Source: Varroa destructor (lineage: Eukaryota; Arthropoda; Arachnida; Mesostigmata; Varroidae). Taken from it: a DNA stretch of 64,000 nucleotides. Positions 25,784 through 36,848 of the stretch are shown here, piece after piece. The position numbers and the translations under genes are program-made. Numbering within the stretch: position 1 is the first letter of the stretch; every line of letters starts with the position of its first letter. The notes beneath the pieces were generated by a model, which was not told the DNA's origin, did no database searches, and was given only the letters and a program-made list of their open reading frames with translations. The DNA is taken from positions 45,487,775 to 45,551,774 of the forward strand of contig NW_019211457.1 of NCBI RefSeq assembly GCF_002443255.2. The letters are read 5' to 3'.

Positions 25784-28700
25784 GTAAGTTTACTAACATC
25801 TGTACCTTTTGTTTGCAGCTAGTTTAGATCTAAATCACGTTACGTAATTACAACAGGTGCATTAAGGCATAGTGGACAAAAATTGAAACCTTAAATTTAA
25901 GGATGTGAAGGATACATTAGGCATTTTCACATGGTGATCCTATCTAGATGAATATATAGCTTTGTGGTATCAAGATTATTACATTATAATAATAATAATA
26001 ATAATAATAATAAATTGTAGATTAATCCGTTCTTAGTTTTAGCTGCTCATCAGCGTAAAATTTATGGGAAAATAAATAACTGCAGTTACAAGTTTGACAC
26101 AATATCCGATAGAGGAATATATTTTAGGAAAGCCGAACAATCAAAAATGTGTTACGTCTGTACGAAATCAACGTAAATTAATACGTTTCTTTCAAAAAGT
26201 TTTTTGCGTCTCTCAAAAGTATGAAAATTTATTGTGATTTCTATTGCAAAGTGTTTCATTTAGGTTTACTACAACAGGGCCTATTTCATAAGCCCATTAG
26301 CACATGTTTACGATTTGTTATTAGAAAGCCTCGCCTCATAAAGGCGAAAGATGAAGACTGATACGTAGTTTCAATGCATTAATAGGATTGTACTTATCAA
26401 GATCTTAGAAAGATGTCTCGAGGCCTAAGTGATAGGCCAAAAAATCTACGTGACGAAGCTTCTCGAATATACTACTGTATTTTGAGACAGAAATGCATAG
26501 ATTTACATTAAAATAGTTGTTAATAGATTCTAAATTGTTCACAAGCATTCTTTGGAGAGCTAAGGATACATAAAAGCAAAAAGTACAAGTATTACCTATA
26601 AGAACCTACGAATAACGCTTGAATGTTTTAGACCTAACGTTGTTTTTCGAAACGTGGCAGTACTACTTAATTTTATTTTTATTAAAATGTTATTTTTGTT
26701 ATAATTAATTCTGTAGAGCTTGTTTCAACAACTCACTTCGGTTGATAAATAAGTGATGGATGTCCTTCCTTTTTGCTTTGTCACCTATTTTTCGTCTGCT
26801 TTATGTCTAGTTAAAAGGCTCGGTTGTTAGTGTTTTGTTTAGACCACAAAATTCTATTTAGGGTTAAGCTTTCACAGGTGGCTGCAGGACAAAAGGTTCT
26901 TTTATTAGACAAGCACATCGCCCATGTCTAAAAACACCACTGTCAGTAAAGGGAAAATTTAAAAAAAACGGAAACAATGAACAATCTTCAAATCTAAGCC
27001 GCTAGAACTTATTTAGCAATCTTATGCACTGTCCCATTTCCGTCGACCGATTTTAAATCATCAACGTTTCACGTGTATCTGCGCGGCGTCCATCTATCGA
27101 TCACTGTCAAACAGCTTATAAAATAATAATAATAAAAATACGATAATTATTAACATCTAAAATAATGTAATTGCCCCTGTGCTCGCATTAGAAAGTTGAA
27201 AAAAGTAACATGCATATTTAACACAATTCCATATTTTGCCAGGGTTTTCGAAATGGGTCAAGGACAAATGGCATTCCACCCACTGCCAAACCGGATATTA
27301 AGTTCGTACAAGTTCGTTATATAAGTCGTAACTACCTAACATTTAATAAAATCCCATGCTGATGGTGTTTTCACTTCTTTTCCTCGCCCCTAAACTAATA
27401 ATTATTTTGGCAAATGGGTAAACCCATAAGCGGTTCAAAAATATAATTTTTGTACTGTCTAGCACTTACTAACGCCAACTTACCGCCGGTTTAACCATAT
27501 CAATTTACTCCTGTTTCTAGCACCGCGGTAACCTAGTCTAACAGAGCCAGCTGCCCCTGCATGACCTAGATTCTTGTTGCGTCGGGTGAGCAGTCTAGAC
27601 TATAATCAGAGAGTCAAGCGGTGGCCCCTTTTGGAAGATGTCGGCCATGAGCCAGTGAGGTTCTGGCCCAGTTTCTTTCACTACCACCCCTAAATAATTT
27701 CCAATGACGGCCTGCTTTTTAGTCCTCTAATTTAGATTACTTCCATTCCACGGTTACCCACCCCTGCCATGGCATAGGTCGATCACGAGGTAGTGTGCTT
27801 CCTAGGTGTAACACTGCACGGGGGTCTCTCGGGGGATTGCTGTAGTTGGCATATTTTCTGGCCCTAGCCGGTAGGGGAACACAATCCGCAGATCAAGGAA
27901 TTTTGCGGGGGTAGCTAGGGAATTGGGCTTCTGCCACCCCATTTTTTATCCCTGTACCCCCGACTGACCCAGCTAGAATGCCCATTCCATCTCTTGTAAG
28001 CACGGATAGATGCGTTCGTGTGTGCCGCCTGCAGCTGCCGTTCGAGGAGCTAGCAGCATCGTTGTGGCCGCGCATGCGCCTTGCCTTCTTCCAGTCCGAC
28101 CCGTCGCGACTTATCTAGTCCAGTGTTATGAGTACTCAGCGGTTTTCCCCACCATCACCACCACAGCACATAGCCAACAACGGCCAGAACTAGGCCTAAC
28201 CAATTATTGTCCGCCATCTTGCCGCGATAGTTTGCCCGCCTAACCACGGTCGACCAGAAAAAAGAGCGGCCATTGATATTGGCAAATAAACTTTTGTCCA
28301 GCTGCATTTTTTGTTGTATTCCACTATTGCGTTAACTAAGATTCACTTGTTTTAAAGGAGTACAATACTACATTAATTGGGGCACAACTACAAAGCTGGG
28401 ATAGTAGAGGACTTTGCAGAACATGAAGTTACTACATGCTAAAACAAGTCACCAGTTGCAGGTTATGATGGCAAGAGGCAGCCGGAGAAGGTGCTTTAGA
28501 GTACCAGAAATCATGTAAGTCGTTTTCAGACGTAGTGCATCACAGATCCTTGGCACCATCGATGCCAAAAAGTTGAGACACTTCTGGTAGAACGTCTCCA
28601 CTCGAAGACTCGACCAGAAAACCTTTTAAAGTCAGTGAAACATTTTCTATTTCCTATTTCTCGATTTGAATTGCCACAAAAAAATAGCAAAAAGGCCTCG

Positions 28701-29688
28701 ACACAGATATAAGGATTGCGGTAACAACGTAAACCTTGCCACAGTTGAGGACAATACGCAGCCATCACATCGTATATTCCAGTCCTCTAGCCGGCGGCTT
28801 CGTCGGTAACTAGCACTAGGGACTAGACATGGTTGCCAGACCACTCACGCGTCGCGTATTAACCCTAACTAATAAACAATGTTCAAAACTATATTTGTTC
28901 AATTTTTCGTACACCAACAGAACCTGCAAAGCTTCTCTCAACTAGCAGGTCTTAAGATAAAGTCGTTTGTCGACGATGGAGTATTGGCAAGGGTATGCCT
29001 AGTCTGAGTTCCAGCGGCCAAGTCAGAACTATGGCGCCCATGTTGTTTTGTGTACACTGAACGTTCCAAACACGTATTTTTTTACAGAATCAATAAATCT
29101 ATACCACGCCTGGTCGAAACATAGGTCTGTAAGACCTTTAAAGAGCTAGGGTAATGTTGCCATCAACGATGGGGCATAGCCGTGACTGCCGTCTGGCAAC
29201 GGCAGGCAGGCTGTTATACGATGCCAGTTGACCTAGTTGGAAAGCGATTTATCTATGGCCAGAAATGCGACTTTCCCTCTATTCTACAGCTATCTTGAGC
29301 ACTTCACTTGGCCACAGAAATGGCGCAAGGCGTTCTTCGATGCTTTGTAGAAGTTTTCCGACCCTTCTCACGACCGAAACTTTGGTTAGTGTTAACAGGG
29401 GACGCTAGCGTCATTCCAGACTAATCTTAACGGCAAACAGGAGACTGCCAGTGGTAACACTCGACTGGAACGTCCGACCATTCATGTTACTGGTTTTTTC
29501 CTCTCCACAACTTTCGATAAGCTTTATCACATATCCAAAGCCACTTAACGAAAGGCTAGTTTTAGGTGGGATATCATTCATAGCCTATATGGGGGGAAAG
29601 GCATCTGCGTCAGCTATGATATCAATGCGCCACAATATTGCATCACTTTGGCTTTACTGGTCTTTCTGTGTTACTCCCGTAAACAACA
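25784..29688. other. AT-rich stretch passing into a moderate-GC stretch, no supported gene
   Basis: I see no exon with both splice sites and no mobile-element protein. A five-codon ATG frame ending at GTAAGT near 27483 on the minus strand is too short to call. Confidence 0.4.
25986..26012. repeat. (AAT)n microsatellite
   Basis: About nine AAT/ATA triplets. Confidence 0.9.
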
Positions 29689-29748
29689 TCAGCATCAGCA
29701 GCACCAGCAGCAGCAGCAGCAGCAGCAGTAGCAGCAGCAGCAGCAGGA
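29689..29748. repeat. (CAG)n trinucleotide repeat
   Basis: About 20 CAG-type triplets with a few CAT, CAC and TAG interruptions. In one plus-strand frame it gives a serine run that inflates a 188-codon frame, but that frame runs antisense to the better-supported minus exon at 29907-30032. On the minus strand the run reads CTG. Confidence 0.95.
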
Positions 29749-29906
29749 GGCCGCATAGAAACCACCTGGCCTACGAAGCCGCGCGCACACTAGAGCACTT
29801 AGCTTTCCCTATCCCGCACAGTACACACACATCCACAATCCATAATACACAAACACGTTCAGCAGCTGTGGCATGGAGTAGCCGTTACACGAACTTTCAA
29901 ACTTAC

Positions 29907-30032
29907 CGTCGGACAGGTCATCGTCGTCTAGATCGTCCACCACATGAGGGTCCTCCCGATTTAGCTCGGCAGAATCGAGCGAATCCATCTCCTCGTCTGC
30001 CAGCCCCACTGTCTTGACGTGCACTTTGACGT
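29907..30032 (-). CDS. Candidate internal exon with an acidic segment, unassigned gene
   Basis: The exon follows a CTGTAG acceptor (minus 30034-30033), starts with two bases of a split codon and ends in phase 1 before a GTAAGT donor (29906). The product is VKVHVKTVGLADEEMDSLDS followed by AELNREDPHVV and DDLDDDDLSDG, a strongly acidic tail. Codon use and both splice sites make this the best exon candidate of the 29.9-31.2 kb cluster. I do not recognise the family. Two upstream minus-strand segments (30152-30344 and 30750-30933) both end in the phase this exon needs, so the upstream connection is ambiguous. No downstream exon was found. Confidence 0.5.
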
Positions 30033-30151
30033 CTACAGGACGTGATACGAAAATATGTGAAAAATCGGGAGAACACACGGATTGCTCCAGCACCACCCAC
30101 GGGTATCTGAACAGCTGCGGCTGAAGTAGCACTACAAACACAACTTTTCAC

Positions 30152-30344
30152 TAGCGTGTACACTTGCCCCTTTTACAAAATCCAGTAACACCGAGTGGGG
30201 CACCACAGCTATAATCACGACCAGCAGTAAAGCAAGCCAAGAGCTCGAGCTGCTCTTATAGCGATTGATATTTTTCCAGACACACTTTGTACACGCGAGG
30301 CTAGCTCTTTCAGCCGGCGGACACCACGCGAGGCGAACACGCAT
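30152..30344 (-). CDS. Candidate start exon with an N-terminal membrane segment
   Basis: The first ATG (30344) after an in-frame TAA opens a frame with a basic N terminus, five serines and a hydrophobic stretch (SWLALLLVVIIAVV, about residues 35-57) like a signal anchor. A possible GTGAAA donor at 30151 gives phase 1, matching the exon at 29907-30032 across a 119-bp intron. The start context is poor and the donor is not ideal. Upstream lies a GCC-type trinucleotide run that would be 5' leader. It competes with 30750-30933 as the partner of the acidic exon. Confidence 0.25.
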
Positions 30345-30435
30345 ATACAATGACGAGCTGCTTGATTCTAGCTTGAACCCCAGCGGCACGCTTTCTTCCT
30401 GTTAGCGAACTTGCCGTAGCCAGTGGCACGAGCTG

Positions 30436-30444
30436 ACGGCGGCA

Positions 30445-30476
<32 letters not shown>

Positions 30477-30489
30477 GGCGGTGGCGGCG
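30436..30489. repeat. (GGC)n/(GGT) trinucleotide repeat
   Basis: About 18 GGC triplets with GGT variants, in a CpG-rich island. On the minus strand it would lie just 5' of the candidate start exon at 30344. Confidence 0.95.
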
Positions 30490-30749
30490 AAGTTGGCAGC
30501 AGCAACAATTCGTCTACTTCTTCTTTTTTTTTGCACAAATACTACTAGTCGTGTAGTCTGCTGAAACTGAGGTTACGGTAGGAATTGTAGCACAAGCAGA
30601 ATTGCCCGCAACTTGTCGGCATCGAGTGACTCTTCCTCGTTGTCCTAAGTAGCACCGATCCTCAATGCACTGTGCTTCGACACCGGATATCGTCGTATCC
30701 GTTAACTAAGACGAGATGGTGACGAGTTTTGCCGCCACGCGCAACTTAC

Positions 30750-30933
30750 CAATGCTGATTGCCACATGTATGTCAATAAGCTTCACCAAGAACGAGCTAT
30801 GGCTATGGGCGGCACGAGTTAACTCTACCAGTCGCGCATTCCAGCCGGTTGTCCGTTCTTCTGTGTTACGCGGTGAGATCTTGGCACTCTTGGCCAAGAT
30901 TTTCGCAAGCGACGCTTCCACCGTCTTTCCGAC
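30750..30933 (-). CDS. Candidate exon ending at a perfect donor, unknown product
   Basis: On the minus strand, 61 open codons end in phase 1 at an ATTG/GTAAGT donor (30749). The last residues are SSFLVKLIDIHVAISI. Joined to 29907-30032, the phases match and the text runs on as IDVKVHVKTVG. The acceptor side (ATAAAAG at 30935-30934) has no good pyrimidine tract and no in-frame ATG is present, so the left boundary is uncertain. It could also be a non-coding 5' exon. Confidence 0.3.
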
Positions 30934-30959
30934 CTTTTATCAGCATTTAGCGTTACTAC

Positions 30960-33900
30960 AACACGGCGTTATACTCCATTGACAGACATAAACTCAACAC
31001 TATTTGCCTGTTTCGCGGAACCGTACCTCGTTCTCACCGGTGGCCCTGTATTCCCGGCTGTTCTCTAGCGACGTTTCGACAGAGCTACAGCGAGCACTAG
31101 TCCTCGTTATACTTGGTAATTTTGTTCTACTTTCAACTTTAAGTTGTTCCAATCCTGTGTTTTCCTTTGCCAATCAAACCTAAGCCGTTGTCAATTGCGC
31201 GTTACTGTTTCCAGTTCTGACAGCGGCTGTAGTGAAGTGGCATCGGCAGCAGCTGCTGTGGCAGAATGAAAAGAGGTCCAAATATTCCAATCTAGCCTTT
31301 GTTTCTCCTCTACCGACAAATCTGTGCCTTTTGGCCGTGTTTCATTCGTTGACGTTCTTTTTTCGCATTGCCCTGCGTTGTTCACTCGCACTACTCCTAA
31401 GTCCTGCACTGCTGAGCACCTCCCGACTCGTACGGGGCTCTTAGGGCCCTCCTCGCGCTGCCCGTTCCTACCAACCAGCGGGCCTCACTCGGTACTCTCC
31501 AGGCTGTGGCAGGCCCACGCTCTCTTTACGCCTCTCGCACTACTTGTGGCTCTCTCCACGACTGGTCAGCATACTCGCTCAGCCTAAACTGACAGCCGGC
31601 ATCGCTAACGGCTCCGCAACACTGCCCTCTCCTTCAAGGCAAGCATCGCAGCAGCACCGGCGGCGGCGGCAGCAGCAGCACGACGACGACGACGACGACG
31701 ACGACGAACAGCACCCGTGGCCTTCCCTTTCCCGTCGTAGCACATCGTCGAACTAGCGTAGTTGGGCTAGAATATAGTTTGATATGACCGTGGCGCCGTG
31801 TCGAATGCAGGCGCCGCCATTGGCGTTGACACCGCTGCTGTAACAGAACAGAGCCCGCCTGAGCGAGCGAGCGGGCGCTGCGTTCTGGCACAAGCTCTGG
31901 CAATGTCTTCGATAGCTAGGCTGGCTAGCGCAGCGACAGCGGCGACGGCGGCGGTGCGGCGGCTATGGACTAGCGCCGTGGAACTCCTCGCCGATTCTCA
32001 CCTCTACGTATCGGGCTTCTGCTAATCTAGGAGCAGACTAGGAAAGCTGAATCCGGTCGGGTTGGGCCAATTTCTAGCACCAGTGGCCCGGCGGTCTTGC
32101 AAAGAGCCGGCAGTCATCGATTCTGAGCTATCGTAGCTGCTCTAAGTTGTCGTGTTTGTTACAGCTTGCCATGTGTACCAGTCTTCCGCACCGACCGTCC
32201 CGCCGGTCTCGGTGATGGCAACCGACGTCGTCGTCGAGGGCATCGCCCTCAGGCGTTTCTCCACAAAGCAGGACCGATCCACTATGCGAGCTAATATGAC
32301 CAGCCGTATGTTCCCTTCCGTTCCCCCGTTTTTTGCCCACTGTTGCGCCTGTAGTTGAGAAACCTCACCCGCCACTGCTGCCACTCATATCCTCTACGGT
32401 AAATTCTGTCCGTTATATTTATCTGTCCAGTAGACTTCTCGAAACGCTGTGTTAGAAGCGACTAGTATGCATTAGCGATTGAGGGCACGGCGGCATGCAG
32501 GCCTCAGGCGATGCAGCTGTTATCTAGAAAGACGGCAGTCATATGTGAAGAATTTTGTGCCCTTCGTTTCGGAAGCGTTCAAGTTGTCAAACTTATCTCA
32601 TGGAAACAGAACGCTACAATTCAAAACGTACGTAATACGGTAAGTTCGCAGCGGTCGAATACTGGAAAATGTAGTAAAGACAGGAGAGAAAGAACAACAC
32701 CACAAATTAAATCTAGTTCAGCTCATATATACATATATAGTGCCTGAATGTTACCTAGAGAAGGTAAATTAATGAATTCGATATTGATTTTTATCCATAT
32801 AAGCAAATGCGTACGCTATACGCGAGTAATTTCTATTCTGGTGCCATCAGGATGTGACGACCGTAACGCCTTTCGGGTGGAGCGATGGGGGCAACATTCG
32901 ACTTGCGGGATGTATCAGGATAGCAGGATACGATCTCCAGCATAGGGTGTATACACGTTTGTACATTGTATTACGTTTTGTGAAACGTAAACTCGACATG
33001 GTGTAACTGGATGTGTGGAAACATCAATTAGGCGCAGGTTTTCCCTAATGTTAACCATTGGTACCATTAATCCGACATGTATGTATGTATGGCTCTGTAG
33101 TGTTAATAGAAGTTAGAACTTCTTTTCTGCAATCTAATCAAATCGATGGTAGAGCTAAGATATCAAACTCAACAAAAGCTGGTCTTACATTGAACTTAAA
33201 ATCATGGCTAGGCTAACATTCGTTCTGGCTCTCGCTGTCTTTCTCTCCCTTTCATATATACATATATATATTAGAAGTGTCCACGGTCTCGTTTGAGCTG
33301 CACAGTTTTTTCAGTTTTGTTTCATATTCTCAGCTGCGATGACCATTATTATTATATGATCATCATCGTAAGGCGGAAATCTATCGAATAAGGAAGTGAT
33401 ATAACTGAACGGCATTTTTCTATTCATTGTATTCCACTGCAGCGTCTGTCAGGGTCACGCCAGATTGGCACTGGTCGATGAAATAATAAATCTAAGATAA
33501 ATCAGCTGGGTTCGTCGTTCGGTTAATCTTTTCTCGACCATCGAGCAGCGTTACCTCAATAACATCGTCGTCTGATTAAACTTAACATGCTGTCATTCGT
33601 AGCTACTTCGTATTCAAACTCTACTCGAGGCCTTTCGGCTGTATGTCTTCCGTTTAGTCGTTGGTCGACTTCTGCCTGTCCATAGTCAAAAGTTCCCTTT
33701 AGTCCACAGACCCTGTCAAGTGCAGAGCTTGATAAGTGGTAGAAGCCTTGGCTAGACACGGAAACACTCAAACTAACTAGATCATGGCTCGTGTATCTCA
33801 TCCAGCCGACGGCTACCGACCGCCAGCCGCGCACTCCGGCAACGCCTTGCCTCGTAGAGTAGCAGCAACAGTAACAACAGACATCGGGGTGCAGACGCGT

Positions 33901-34760
33901 ACCAGACAGACGCCGCAGCCGCAGCGTGCTATTATTGCTTCATCATCGAGGTGAATGACCTCGTTTAGCTCTGCTGCTACTCCATGCAATGACGACGACT
34001 GCCGTCGTGAAGCTCATCCGCTTTCCTGTCGTTCTGCTAGTACAGACCAACGGTTAGCCGCCGCCGCCGGCTACATCCCTGCATTGCTCTATTTTTCTTT
34101 TTCCTTTTCCAGCTGCCTTCTCTGGTGGCTTTCTGGAAGCGACCAGAAACAAGTCACGAAGACCATTACTAGCGTCGCTGGCGCCAGAGTAGGCGATGGT
34201 GGAGAAAGTAACCGACGGGAAAGATGCCCTTTAATCGACAGACTGGACGACCAATCAAACTAAAAACGACCTGGCTGGTTGGCTAGCTAACTGGCCGCTA
34301 TTATCTAACGAAGCCCTTTAGCGCCAGCAGTGGCGCTCAGCACCGGCAGGTTGTCGGCTTCGTGGGGTTTGCTGGTAGCAAAAGACGGCAGCGGTGTACC
34401 CCTTTGAATGACAGCGCCTTGGAGTGGGAGGTACCACGGCGAATGCCGCACTGAAATGATCCTTTTCTTGTGTGTTTCTACGCTACAGAAAGACACTGAA
34501 AAGGAAAATCGATGTACTTGACCGTACTCATGCTGCTGCTTGACGGCGTTACCATTTGTTTTCTGGTCTGGAGAACCAATCTAAACAAACCCAGCAGGGC
34601 TATTGTGGGCTGTATTACGCTGTTAAAAAAAAAATGAACTATAGCACATGGATGCGCAGTGGTGTGGGCTTCGGATCAGAAGTGGTATGTACAGTTATGA
34701 AAATAGCTAGCAGATAGCATTTATGAGGGCGATAAGCACCCGCCAGATACTGAAAAATGA
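30960..34760. other. GC/CpG-rich island cluster, no complete gene
   Basis: This stretch has many CpGs and trinucleotide runs (31648-31708 and near 31936-31967). On the minus strand, about 49 open codons without an ATG end at a GTGAGA donor near 31028, possibly another exon of the same cluster. Otherwise the frames look compositional. Confidence 0.35.
31648..31708. repeat. Compound (CGG)(CAG)(CGA)n trinucleotide repeat
   Basis: A run of CGG, then CAG, then about nine CGA/GAC triplets. In one frame it reads as an aspartate run, in another as arginine. Confidence 0.95.
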
Positions 34761-34765
34761 GGGAG

Positions 34766-34784
34766 GAAGAGAGAGAGAGAGAGA
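34766..34784. repeat. (GA)n microsatellite
   Basis: About nine GA units, some 500 bp upstream of the basic terminal exon at 35310. Confidence 0.9.
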
Positions 34785-35309
34785 AATGCGCCCTTTCCAC
34801 ATCAGGTGGGGTGGTGGTTGAAACCTTTGCCACAAGGGACAAGCTGATGAAAGCACGCATTTCGAGGGCCCTAGGCCCTGTGGGTCACTGAAGGAGCTCA
34901 TAGGGTAACAAAGGTGGGCCTATGAGGTGTGAAGGCGCCGGCTTGTCATTCCTCTCACACACAGCACGCTGTTGAAATAGAAGAATGAGATATGTCTTCG
35001 AACGCATAAAACTATTGGCCTGGGTTTGCAAAGAGCGAGCAGACTGAACAGTGGAGAAACCGACCAGAATACTAAAGTCGCTTCGATACGCGTGCAAAGG
35101 AGCGATTATGTAAACGCGTACTTATTGAATAAAAGGAAATGCAAAAGCGGAAGCTAGTGCTTAAGTCTATAAAGATAGCATACGTCCAACAGAATCACAC
35201 TAAAAACCACAACACAATCAGCTGACCTAGTTTTACAAACGATCTGTTAAATTCATCAAAAAATAATGTCTATAATTGCTTCTTTTTTGTGTTGTTTTTT
35301 TGTTTACAG

Positions 35310-35498
35310 ATGACTAAGTGTTATTATAGCATTCGAAAGTTCTTCCTTCGTTTCTCAAGCCGAAACTACAACATTTCGATCAAGCGGGCTGGATCTCATG
35401 TGAAATATCATGTTATGGGCAGAACAAAACGTTGGAACGGTGACAGAAGGCCTATCCTACAGATTATAGCCCTTGGCCGTCAGTTAGCCTTAAATTAA
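35310..35498 (+). CDS. Terminal exon or short gene: basic 62-residue product, unknown family
   Basis: A strong acceptor (T-rich tract then TTTACAG, 35308-35309) is followed at once by an ATG and 62 open codons ending in TAA (35496-35498). An AATAAA poly(A) signal lies 92 bases after the stop. The product is very basic and contains CYYSIRKFFLRFSSRNYNIS and IKRAGSHVKYHVMGRTKRW. Because the exon begins with ATG, this may be the whole protein behind a non-coding 5' exon, or the last exon of a longer one. The pattern has a faint look of the netrin-like (NTR) fold, but the expected cysteines are missing, so I do not assign it. I am fairly sure it is a real exon and unsure what it does. Confidence 0.55.
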   Translation: MTKCYYSIRKFFLRFSSRNYNISIKRAGSHVKYHVMGRTKRWNGDRRPILQIIALGRQLALN

Positions 35499-35589
35499 AG
35501 AACAAAGGAATACATAAAAGCGAACGAAACCTTTTGGACAACTTAATACTTACACGTTCTTTGTAACTTGTAGACTAGCTTCAAGCACA

Positions 35590-35595
35590 AATAAA
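35590..35595 (+). terminator. Poly(A) signal AATAAA
   Basis: Canonical AATAAA 92 bases after the stop codon of the basic 62-residue frame. Confidence 0.55.
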
Positions 35596-36748
35596 GGACG
35601 GAGAATTGACAAAAATGCTTACGTAGTTAATATTAGCAACAGTTCTTTTAGCTGAAAGAGATCAGGAGCCTGTTTCAAAGTCTACTATTTAAACTTGGTT
35701 TGAATCTTGACCGTAAACACACTGGCAGTAACTGAAGGAATCCTGGATACATATACCTTATTTACTAGTAACAATAACAATTATTATTACTATTAAATAG
35801 TAAGAAGTAAAGAAGTGCATATTTCTTATCGAAAAAGAGAGCATCGAACTAGAGCTTTTTTGCTTAACTTTTTGGAGAATTAACGTAGTTTACAGAGGCC
35901 GAGCCGAAATCAAGTAGCCAAATCTAGCGGCCTCACATTGTACATGTTCTGTTTATAGTGACATGACTGTTTCTGGAGTTCCGTGAATATAAAACAGTTG
36001 GAAAAATCGTCTGATGTCATGCCTGTAGGCCGTTTCACTGCCGACCGCTCCAAGTAGAGCTCAATTAATATGGTAGATCAAGTATCCGCAGCTGGATATT
36101 TTTAATGTAAAGGTTACCCAACCTCTTCGAATTGACACTTTCTTCTTTTATTCATTTACATATTGCATTCAGTTCTATTTTATGTATATAATAGAAACTA
36201 CAGGGCATAACTTCGTTTGAAGCATTAGATCAAATTTGTCCTCTTTGTCCAAGACCAATAATCCTTGGTGACTTTCAACCGACGAAGCTTTGAAATACCC
36301 GCAATAGTGAGGAGCCTTTTCTATGAATGTGAGCTACTATGCAACATTGTTTATACACGTATATGATTATAGTATTTCTGATTTAGAGCGAACTTGCCTT
36401 CGCATCATAAAATTAATTCACATTTAGTACGACTGGGTCGTCTACGTGCAACGTTATCGATCTGTAAATTGCGGAAAGCCCACGTATATCCGTAAATTTG
36501 TAACACTCATATTATTCACTTCAGCGGCAAACGAGCCTTATAATAGATTCAATATTATCAGCAACTTTATTAACGATTATTAGCAACGTGCTCGAGATAA
36601 ATTTAAAACAGTTATCCATTAAACGATGCATTTCAATGCACTGTATCAATGCAATTTCAACGCGATACTTCACGATGTAGGGCTACATGTTTTATCTGTG
36701 CGCTTTCTAGGACATTGTCTATTTGTTTTAGTTAATTATATATATATA

Positions 36749-36848
36749 NNNNNNNNNNNNNNNNNNNNNNNNNNNNNNNNNNNNNNNNNNNNNNNNNNNN
36801 NNNNNNNNNNNNNNNNNNNNNNNNNNNNNNNNNNNNNNNNNNNNNNNN
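36749..36848. other. Assembly gap of exactly 100 N
   Basis: The N run starts directly after a TATATATATA run and ends before TATAC. The fixed length suggests a placeholder, so the true gap size is unknown and is probably a longer TA microsatellite. Confidence 0.98.

Noticed and set aside
29451..30017. 188-codon plus-strand frame with a serine run
   Set aside because: The run comes from the CAG repeat in one frame, there is no family match, and it lies antisense to the better-supported minus exon.
32364..32390. Minus-strand ATG with Ser/Gly codons ending at GTGAGG, tempting as the first exon of Pur-alpha
   Set aside because: It ends in phase 2 while the Pur-alpha exon at 5338 needs phase 1, and the intron would be about 27 kb.
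35594..35613. Similarity to the miR-184 mature sequence (GGACGGAGAATTGA)
   Set aside because: No complementary arm lies within precursor distance, so no hairpin; it is also next to a poly(A) signal.
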